This document shows positions 33,070-38,395 of a stretch of DNA of 38,395 nt, one piece after another. Position 1 is the first letter of the stretch, and each line of letters begins with the position of its first letter. The notes below the pieces were generated by a model. That model did no database searches, was not told where the DNA came from, and worked only from the letters and a program-made list of their open reading frames with translations. The stretch covers positions 1-38,395 of the forward strand of contig JAFVNW010000008.1 of NCBI GenBank assembly GCA_017506175.1. The letters are read 5' to 3'. The stretch is from Bacteroidales bacterium (lineage in GTDB: Bacteria; Bacteroidota; Bacteroidia; Bacteroidales; WCHB1-69). The position numbers were made by a program, and so were the translations under genes.

Positions 33070-33080
33070 AGACAAAGCAT
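33066..33080. repeat. Half copy of the 28-nt palindrome, overlapping the mutS2 stop
   Basis: GTAGAGACAAAGCAT matches the left half of the palindrome family (arm GTAGAGAC, centre GCAT). The right half is absent or degraded. The TAG at 33067-33069 in the arm is the mutS2 stop codon. Confidence 0.5.
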
Positions 33081-33166
33081 CCTCCTACCAGAAAAACAAT
33101 ATTTATGTTGCTTCAGGCAACAATTTGTAATATAATTTGTAAAACAAACTCAAAGCGTATCTTCCA

Positions 33167-33739
33167 ATGGTAAGTGACAGCGAATTAGTACGCGAATGCT
33201 TGGAGGGCAACCCCAAATACCAAGAAATACTCTACCAGCGGTTTGCGCCGATACTGATGGGTATTTGCATTCGCTATACTCGCAACATGGAAGATGCACA
33301 AGATCTGCTTCACGACGCTTTCGTGAAAATCTATCTAAATCTGAACTCTTTTAACGAGACATTAGGTTCTTTGGAAGCTTGGGTCAAGACCATCACCATC
33401 AACACGGCGATCAATGTTTATAGAAAAAAACAGAAGTCGGGCGGTACAATGGTTGAAATCGATGAGGTCGCGAACATGATAGAGGATGTGCAAGTCAGGC
33501 AGAACGACTTCCTGTCGGAGAAAATCCTCCTACAGTTCATCAACGAACTCCCCGACGGATACAGAACCGTTTTCAACCTGTTTGAAATCGACGGATACTC
33601 ACACCTCGAAATCACGAAAATGCTTGGAAGCTCCTACAGCACCACGCGCTCACAACTTTTCAAAGCGAAACGCCTGTTGAAACAGAAAATCGAGACCTAC
33701 CTTGGCAAAGAATTTAAGGATCAAATAGAGAAAAAATAA
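33167..33739 (+). CDS. RNA polymerase sigma factor, ECF family
   Basis: 190 residues. Region 2 at about 20-90 (YQRFAPILMGICIRYTRNMEDAQDLLHDAFVKIYLNL) and region 4 at about 125-180 (INELPDGYRTVFNLFEIDGYSHLEITKMLGSSYSTTRSQLFKAKRLLK) are clear. It is followed after a single base by a membrane protein with a type IX sorting domain, which strongly suggests a sigma/anti-sigma pair. The promoter upstream is not an exact TAnnTTTG, only A/T-rich with TATAATTTG near 33131, so autoregulation through another promoter type is possible. Confidence 0.92.
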   Translation: MVSDSELVRECLEGNPKYQEILYQRFAPILMGICIRYTRNMEDAQDLLHDAFVKIYLNLNSFNETLGSLEAWVKTITINTAINVYRKKQKSGGTMVEIDEVANMIEDVQVRQNDFLSEKILLQFINELPDGYRTVFNLFEIDGYSHLEITKMLGSSYSTTRSQLFKAKRLLKQKIETYLGKEFKDQIEKK

Positions 33740-33740
33740 T

Positions 33741-34868
33741 ATGAAGGAACAGGAAATTGGCAAACTGTTTAAGGAAAAGCTGGCTGGCTACCAAACCCCT
33801 CCCCCTGAAGGAGTATGGAACGGCATTCAGCATGACGCGGCGCTGAAGAAATTCAACCGCAGTCGCGCTTTCCATCGCGTGGCCACTCGCATCATTCTGC
33901 CAATTATTGGCGTAGTCGCAGTGGTTTCCACCATCTTAATCATTGCCTTCAACAACAAGGACAACATTGATAGCCAACTTGTTGTTAAGGAGAACACCTC
34001 CCTCTCCCAAACTATTGAAACGAAACCAGAAGCGACCCTCCCACCACCCGTTTCTTCACCCACCACGGCAACTCCCGCCGTGAAAATTCCTGCCGAATCA
34101 AACAATGGCGTTCGCGAATTCATCCTTCCCGCCAATTCAACACCACTAAAAACCAACATGATCACTTCCGACTTAGTCGCCTCCAACCCAGCCGAACTCG
34201 CCTCCACGCCTCTCACCACTAAACCTGCTTCCACTACATCCCCAGTCTCCAATCAAACTCAAGCAACAAACGTTAAAATCAGCGAAAAACCAGATATCGC
34301 TTATAACCAGCAGATTAACAATCCATCTAACGATATCAGAACCGAAGAAACGCTTCCAACTCTGCCAAAATCTGACAAAACCGGCATGCTTCGTTACAGC
34401 AAGGACACTTCGGTTTGCCGCAATTCCCCGCTAAACCTTTACGTTGAAAATGCCGCCAGCGTTCATTGGAGCATCGGTTCAAACGACCACGTCATTACCA
34501 TTTATCCAGAAGAGAACACGCAGATTTACGCCAACGTACAGACGATGGACAAAGTGGACACGACTATTTACGTGAATATCAACGTATTCGACTGCGAATT
34601 GTTCGTACCGACCGCTTTCACTCCCAACGGCGACGGGCTGAACGACGAATTTCTGGTTCATGCACCGATGGAAATCTCCAACTTTGAGATGCTGATTTTC
34701 GACAAAATGAGCCGGAGCCTCTTCCAGACCAAAGAAATCAACTACGGCTGGGACGGCACCTCGCAAGGCAAGCCCCTGCCTCCAGGCACCTATTTCTACG
34801 TCATCACCTACCGCGATGCGCTCAACGAAAAGCACGTGATGAAAGGTCAACTCGTGCTCATCCGATAA
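33741..34868 (+). CDS. Putative anti-sigma membrane protein with type B (gliding-type) type IX sorting domain
   Basis: 375 residues. The cytoplasmic N-terminus has EIGKLFKEKLAGYQTPPPEGVWNGIQ, a pattern common in Bacteroidetes proteins paired with ECF sigma factors. One membrane helix covers about residues 51-70. A long Thr/Pro/Ser-rich periplasmic stretch follows (about 75-215), then a small beta domain (DTSVCRNSPLNLYVENAASVHW). The last roughly 90 residues are a gliding motility-associated C-terminal domain (FVPTAFTPNGDGLNDEFLV, FEMLIFDKMSRSLFQT, NYGWDGTSQGKPLPPGTYFYVITY, GQLVLIR), normally a type IX export signal. No cleavable signal peptide is seen, so the domain would sit in the periplasm on a membrane-anchored protein. 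Its start lies 1 nt after the sigma gene stop. Confidence 0.8.
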   Translation: MKEQEIGKLFKEKLAGYQTPPPEGVWNGIQHDAALKKFNRSRAFHRVATRIILPIIGVVAVVSTILIIAFNNKDNIDSQLVVKENTSLSQTIETKPEATLPPPVSSPTTATPAVKIPAESNNGVREFILPANSTPLKTNMITSDLVASNPAELASTPLTTKPASTTSPVSNQTQATNVKISEKPDIAYNQQINNPSNDIRTEETLPTLPKSDKTGMLRYSKDTSVCRNSPLNLYVENAASVHWSIGSNDHVITIYPEENTQIYANVQTMDKVDTTIYVNINVFDCELFVPTAFTPNGDGLNDEFLVHAPMEISNFEMLIFDKMSRSLFQTKEINYGWDGTSQGKPLPPGTYFYVITYRDALNEKHVMKGQLVLIR

Positions 34869-34981
34869 ACATCCTTTACATATAATTAATAAGAAGGAAT
34901 CCGTGAATAGTGGATTTGGCAAAAGCCACCAAGAACGATGAAATCCTGCATTGAACGACTGTTCACAATCACCACCATTCT

Positions 34982-36493
34982 TTATCTTTTTACGCGCCGC
35001 ACCACGCCAGAAACGACCGATTTGACCAGCGTCCATTCGTTGTACATCACCACAGCAACGTAAACCAGCAACAGCAAGGTATTGACAACCAATGTAATGG
35101 CAAGACTATCGGGATACAAGAACTCCTTTAGGTACTTGCAAGCGAAGAAAATCGCGAGCGCAAGAGCGAAATAGCCGAAAATAGGTTTCAGGTTATAGGG
35201 CACAGGATTTTTCTTCTGTCCGAGGAAATAGGATATCACCATACAGACACCGTAGCCGGCAAAACCGCCCCACGCGCAAGCCACATAACCGATTTTCGGA
35301 ACAAAGACAAAGTTGATGGCGAGCAAAACGATGCATCCGATGGCGGAAATAATCGCGCCCCACCAAGTCTCGTCATTCAGTTTGTACCAAAAGGAGAGAT
35401 TGAAATAGATACCCATGAAAATCTCGGCCATCATCACAATCGGCACCACCTGCAAGCCTTCCCAATAGTCGCTTTTGATGATGTATTTCAGGATGTCGAG
35501 ATAGGCCACCACGGCTACGAAAGCCAGTAGTGTGAACAGCACGAAGTACTTCATCACCTTTGCCTGCGACTCCTTGCTTTTCCTCCCCTCCGCCTTGTTT
35601 TCGCCGAAGACGAACGGCTCGTACGCATAGCGGAACGCCTGCGTAATCATCGCCATAATCATAGCGATTTTGACGCATGCCCCATAAATGCCCAACTGCA
35701 CCTCCCCTTCCGGACCCGGCACAATAAAGCGGTAGCAGATTTTGTCCGCCACTTGGTTCATAATGCCGATGATGCCCAAAAGCAGCAGCGGCCAAGTGTA
35801 TTTCAGCATCTGCTTCATCAGACCGGAATCAAAGCCGTAACGCAGGTTTTTCAATTCGGGTAGGAAACCGAACGTTACGAGCGAGGTGCAGATTAGATTG
35901 ACTACAAAGATGTAACCAACTTGATAATCAGGGAGATACCAACTCATTAGTGCAGGATGGCTTTGCGCCAACGAAGGCGCGGCGAGGAAGATAAATAGGT
36001 TGAGTCCGATGTTCAGAAAGACGAAAGAGAGCTTGAGCGCGGCGAACTTCAGGGCTCTTTTCTGGTAGCGGAGATAGGCGAACAGAATGGCCTGGAATGC
36101 ATCCAACGCAACGACAATCGCCATAATCTCAATGTATTCGGGGTGCGCGGAATAGCCCAGTGCGGATGAGAGCGGCCCGAGGAACAGCGTACACAATGCA
36201 ACGAAGACAAGCGCCACGCCGCCGACTGCCAACGAAGAGGTGGAGAAGGCCTTCAACGGATTGACCCCGTCCTTGTTCGCAAAACGGAAAAAGGTGGTCT
36301 CCATGCCAAAAGTTAGCAGAACCAGCAGAAAAGCCGTGTAGGCATAAACATTCGTTACTACGCCATAACCACCTGATTCTGCGGCGATTTTATAAGTATA
36401 AAGCGGAACCAGCAGGTAGTTGAGAAACCTGCCGATGATGCTGCTCAACCCGTAAATGGCAGTTTCGCCAAGCAATTGCTTAAATTTTCCCAT
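34982..36493 (-). CDS. Polysaccharide flippase (MOP/Wzx-like superfamily)
   Basis: 503 residues with about 12-14 membrane helices. The N-terminus LLGETAIYGLSSIIGRFLNYLLVPLYTYKI is typical of Bacteroidetes lipopolysaccharide/oligosaccharide flippases, and the internal block LKYTWPLLLLGIIGIMNQVADK is repeated in this family. It probably moves lipid-linked sugar units across the cytoplasmic membrane. It lies 55 nt downstream of manC in the same direction, which fits a role in mannose-containing glycan export. The Arg/Lys-rich end VVRRVKR is cytoplasmic. Confidence 0.88.
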   Translation of the reverse strand: MGKFKQLLGETAIYGLSSIIGRFLNYLLVPLYTYKIAAESGGYGVVTNVYAYTAFLLVLLTFGMETTFFRFANKDGVNPLKAFSTSSLAVGGVALVFVALCTLFLGPLSSALGYSAHPEYIEIMAIVVALDAFQAILFAYLRYQKRALKFAALKLSFVFLNIGLNLFIFLAAPSLAQSHPALMSWYLPDYQVGYIFVVNLICTSLVTFGFLPELKNLRYGFDSGLMKQMLKYTWPLLLLGIIGIMNQVADKICYRFIVPGPEGEVQLGIYGACVKIAMIMAMITQAFRYAYEPFVFGENKAEGRKSKESQAKVMKYFVLFTLLAFVAVVAYLDILKYIIKSDYWEGLQVVPIVMMAEIFMGIYFNLSFWYKLNDETWWGAIISAIGCIVLLAINFVFVPKIGYVACAWGGFAGYGVCMVISYFLGQKKNPVPYNLKPIFGYFALALAIFFACKYLKEFLYPDSLAITLVVNTLLLLVYVAVVMYNEWTLVKSVVSGVVRRVKR

Positions 36494-36548
36494 AATTGGA
36501 TTTTTTGACGCTGTCTTTGACTTATTCGCAGCCTATCAGACTATGAAT

Positions 36549-37640
36549 CTAAATGTACTTGTCTCCGAAATCAATCTGTACATCATTCACATATTGGCGT
36601 ATCTGCTGTTCGTTGTCTTTTTTGCAGATTAGCAGCACGTTGTCGTTATCAACGACGATGAAATCCTCCATTCCCTGCAGCACAATGGCTTTGTTTTTGG
36701 GCACATTAATCACGCAACCTGTTGAGTTATAAGTTTTAACCTTATTTCCAGAAATCACATTCCGGTTCTCGTCCTTTTCGCTAATTTCGTAGAGGGAGTT
36801 CCAAGTACCGAGGTCCGACCAGCCGAAATCGGCGGCATAGACGCACACGTTCTGAGCTTTTTCCATAATTCCATAGTCAATGGAAATGTTCTTGCAAACT
36901 TGATAGGTAGCCTTGATGAAGTTCGCTTCCGCGGGGGTGTTGTAGAGCCCTTCGCCCTGTTTGAAGAGGTCGTTCACCACGGAGAGGTGCTCATTGAAAG
37001 CAGCTTCAATGGTTTTGAGCGACCACATGAAAATGCCAGCATTCCAAAGGAATTCGCCGCTTTCCACGAACTGTTTGGCCACTTCGAGTTCGGGTTTCTC
37101 GGTAAATATTTTCACGTCGTAAATCGACTGGCAGCTTTTATACGATTTTTCCTCGTTGTACTGGATATAGCCGTAGCCGGTATTGGGCGACGAGGGACGG
37201 ATGCCGATGGTAAGCAGTTTGTCGTTCTCCTTTACGAAGCTCATCCCATTGAGAATCACCTGATTAAACACATCCTCCTTTAAAATCAGATGATCAGATG
37301 GAGCTACTACGATAACCGCGTTCGGATTCTTCACCTTGATTTTGTAGTTGGCATAGGCGATGCAGGGGGCGGTATTGCGACGCGACGGTTCTAGCACAAT
37401 CTGCTCATCATGAACTTCCGGCAACTGTTTTTTCACCAGGTTCGCGTAATCGGCATTGGTAATGATATAGATGTTTTCCTTGGGGCATACTTTCAGGAAG
37501 CGGTTGAAAGTTTTTTGAATGAGGGAAGCCCCGTCGTCAAGGATATCGATGAATTGTTTGGGAGAGTGGCTACGGCTCATCGGCCAAAAGCGGGATCCAA
37601 CACCGCCGGCCATAATTACGCAATAATAATCTTGATTCAT
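36549..37640 (-). CDS. manC: Mannose-1-phosphate guanylyltransferase
   Basis: 363 residues, the short form without the isomerase domain. The nucleotidyltransferase loop is IMAGGVGSRFWPMSRSHSPKQFI. Further conserved blocks are LEPSRRNTAPCIAYA, VVAPSDHLI, GYGYIQYN, FTEKPELEVA and LWNAGIFMW. The enzyme makes GDP-mannose from GTP and mannose-1-phosphate, the donor for mannose and fucose in capsule and LPS. It is followed by the flippase and preceded by a TAnnTTTG promoter at 37675-37682. Confidence 0.94.
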   Translation of the reverse strand: MNQDYYCVIMAGGVGSRFWPMSRSHSPKQFIDILDDGASLIQKTFNRFLKVCPKENIYIITNADYANLVKKQLPEVHDEQIVLEPSRRNTAPCIAYANYKIKVKNPNAVIVVAPSDHLILKEDVFNQVILNGMSFVKENDKLLTIGIRPSSPNTGYGYIQYNEEKSYKSCQSIYDVKIFTEKPELEVAKQFVESGEFLWNAGIFMWSLKTIEAAFNEHLSVVNDLFKQGEGLYNTPAEANFIKATYQVCKNISIDYGIMEKAQNVCVYAADFGWSDLGTWNSLYEISEKDENRNVISGNKVKTYNSTGCVINVPKNKAIVLQGMEDFIVVDNDNVLLICKKDNEQQIRQYVNDVQIDFGDKYI

Positions 37641-37674
37641 TAAAAGGTTGGTTTTGATTAAAGGTTATGGTTAC

Positions 37675-37682
37675 CAAACGTA
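37675..37682 (-). promoter_or_regulatory. Bacteroidetes-type promoter (-7 TACGTTTG, minus strand) of manC
   Basis: Exact TAnnTTTG match 35 nt before the manC ATG. Confidence 0.6.
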
Positions 37683-37971
37683 CAATCAGCGGAAAAATTA
37701 CATTTTACCAACGGCAAAAATAATATTAAAATATAGCATTTCATTGCGGAGGTTCAGATAATTATCCACCGTGGAAGGTCAATTGTTTGTACATTGACAA
37801 TGACGGCGCGAATGGATAATTATGCGAAATTAGGAATGGGAAAAGAGGTCAAAAAAAGATTGAGGGAGAAATATTTTGTTACAAATAATTTTATAAATAA
37901 ATGATTATCAGTAATTTACATATATATTGATATTTTTTTAGCAAAAATGGCTGTAGAAAAAGAAAAAGTTG
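37683..37971. other. A/T-rich gene-free region between manC and tRNA-Phe
   Basis: No protein gene is supported. It contains a nested inverted repeat (37758-37823) and, nearer the tRNA, a very A/T-rich stretch (37875-37945). Confidence 0.6.
37758..37823. repeat. Nested inverted repeats with DnaA-box-like ends
   Basis: ATAATTATCCA (37758-37768) and TGGATAATTAT (37813-37823) are perfect inverted repeats. Inside, GTCAAT (37778-37783) and ATTGAC (37793-37798) form a second pair. TTATCCACC at 37762-37770 is one base from the consensus DnaA box TTATCCACA, and the opposite arm reads TTATCCATT. It could be a regulator site or a cruciform. Confidence 0.5.
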
Positions 37972-37979
37972 TATCTTTG
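37972..37979 (+). promoter_or_regulatory. Bacteroidetes-type promoter (-7 TATCTTTG) of tRNA-Phe
   Basis: Exact TAnnTTTG match 22 nt upstream of the tRNA 5' end. Confidence 0.75.
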
Positions 37980-38001
37980 CAACCTCAAATCCAACGAGGA
38001 T

Positions 38002-38074
<73 letters not shown>

Positions 38075-38075
38075 C

Positions 38076-38110
38076 AAACAAAGAGGTCGTTTTGACCTCT
38101 TTTTTGTTTT
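38076..38110 (+). terminator. Intrinsic terminator of tRNA-Phe
   Basis: AAAGAGGTC and GACCTCTTT pair around GTTTT, followed by a T-rich run, immediately after the tRNA. Confidence 0.9.
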
Positions 38111-38255
38111 AGATCTTGCCGGCAGCCAATTATTTTTACTACTAATGAGATAATCTTAAAAAATGCTTTGACGCACAAAGTGTTATAGATATTTGTTGAA
38201 TTTACGTTTTGAAATCAATTCCGTTTTACGCACAACAAGTGCGGTCGCGAATACT

Positions 38256-38290
38256 GAGGGTGACTAAAAAGTAGTCATCCTCTTTCTTTT
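38256..38290 (+). terminator. Hairpin with T-rich tail
   Basis: GAGGGTGACTA (38256-38266) pairs with TAGTCATCCTC (38272-38282), with one G-T pair and a 5-nt loop, then TTTCTTTTT. Terminator-like on the plus strand, but no plus-strand gene is seen between it and the tRNA terminator. Confidence 0.55.
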
Positions 38291-38340
38291 TGCATTTTTC
38301 GCAAAGTTGCTTCCGACATTCCATTTCAATATTTTTCTGA

Positions 38341-38384
38341 CAAAAAAAATGGTTATTTATCTGAAAAACAAACAAATAACCATT
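38341..38384 (-). terminator. Intrinsic terminator of a gene beyond the right edge
   Basis: AATGGTTATTT (38348-38358) and AAATAACCATT (38374-38384) are perfect 11-bp arms; on the minus strand the stem is followed by eight T's. It implies a leftward gene ending just outside the window. Confidence 0.75.
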
Positions 38385-38395
38385 GCCGTTTGATG

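Larger units (their letters stand above)
38111..38395. other. Gene-free right end
   Basis: About 285 nt without a supported gene. It holds two hairpins with T-runs: one reading right (38256-38290) and one reading left (38341-38384). A 32-codon minus-strand frame (38226-38324) lies between them but lacks supporting signals. Confidence 0.5.

Noticed and set aside
37758-37945. Replication origin
   Set aside because: Only two imperfect DnaA-box-like sites, and no dnaA or other origin-linked genes in the window. Kept only as a low-level observation.
38226-38324. 32-codon minus-strand frame with several cysteines (CRKQLCEKC)
   Set aside because: No promoter motif close to the start, no recognisable family, and it overlaps a hairpin with T-tail. 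Too little support for a gene.

Overview
The window joins two unrelated bacterial genomes. Positions 1 to about 4,054 look like a Clostridia-type Firmicute: strong AGGAGG-type ribosome binding sites, sigma-70-like promoters (one extended -10), intrinsic terminators, an amidohydrolase, a small Asn/Gln/Lys-rich peptide, a uracil permease-uracil phosphoribosyltransferase pair, and the start of a lipoprotein. From about 4,055 to the end the sequence is a member of the Bacteroidota, most likely an uncultured Bacteroidales: the Bacteroidetes -7 promoter motif TAnnTTTG recurs, Shine-Dalgarno sites are absent, and there are type IX secretion sorting domains, OmpA/porin-like barrels and a Bacteroidetes-type urocanate hydratase. 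The join runs in frame from a lipoprotein into the middle of the translation factor EttA, which makes no biological sense as one protein. It is best read as an assembly chimera.

Layout of the Bacteroidales part. 4,055-9,809 (+): 3' part of ettA, an outer-membrane protein, waaA (Kdo transferase) and priA. 9,882-13,514 (+): C-terminal transketolase subunit, an ECF sigma factor and hutU. 13,648-15,673 (+): a secreted beta-propeller-like protein broken by a frameshift in an A8 run, convergent with a lipoprotein (15,683-16,606, -). 16,848 (+): a small XRE regulator. 17,108-23,669 (-): a six-gene directon tyrS-rlmD-dapB-transglutaminase-like protein-barrel protein-glmM with a TAnnTTTG promoter in front of tyrS. 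23,857-27,282 (-): a 1,141-residue type IX-secreted repeat protein.

27,283-29,100 is the accessory part: a structured RNA or attenuator, two families of short palindromes, a direct repeat, a truncated DUF1016 nuclease gene, and an intact HEPN/MNT (HepT-MntA) toxin-antitoxin pair. Then come a putative anti-sigma-like membrane protein and a class A acid phosphatase (-), mutS2, a sigma factor translationally coupled to a membrane protein ending in a type IX sorting domain (+), a flippase and mannose-1-phosphate guanylyltransferase (-), and tRNA-Phe(GAA).

Most genes are housekeeping or envelope biogenesis: LPS core (waaA), peptidoglycan precursors (glmM, dapB), polysaccharide (manC, flippase) and surface proteins. 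I see no phage, integrase, CRISPR array or complete insertion sequence. The most interesting candidates are the mutually exclusive hairpins at 27,359-27,496, the dispersed 28-nt palindromes (one inside a coding region, one supplying a stop codon), and the sigma factor/type IX-domain pair at 33,167-34,868.
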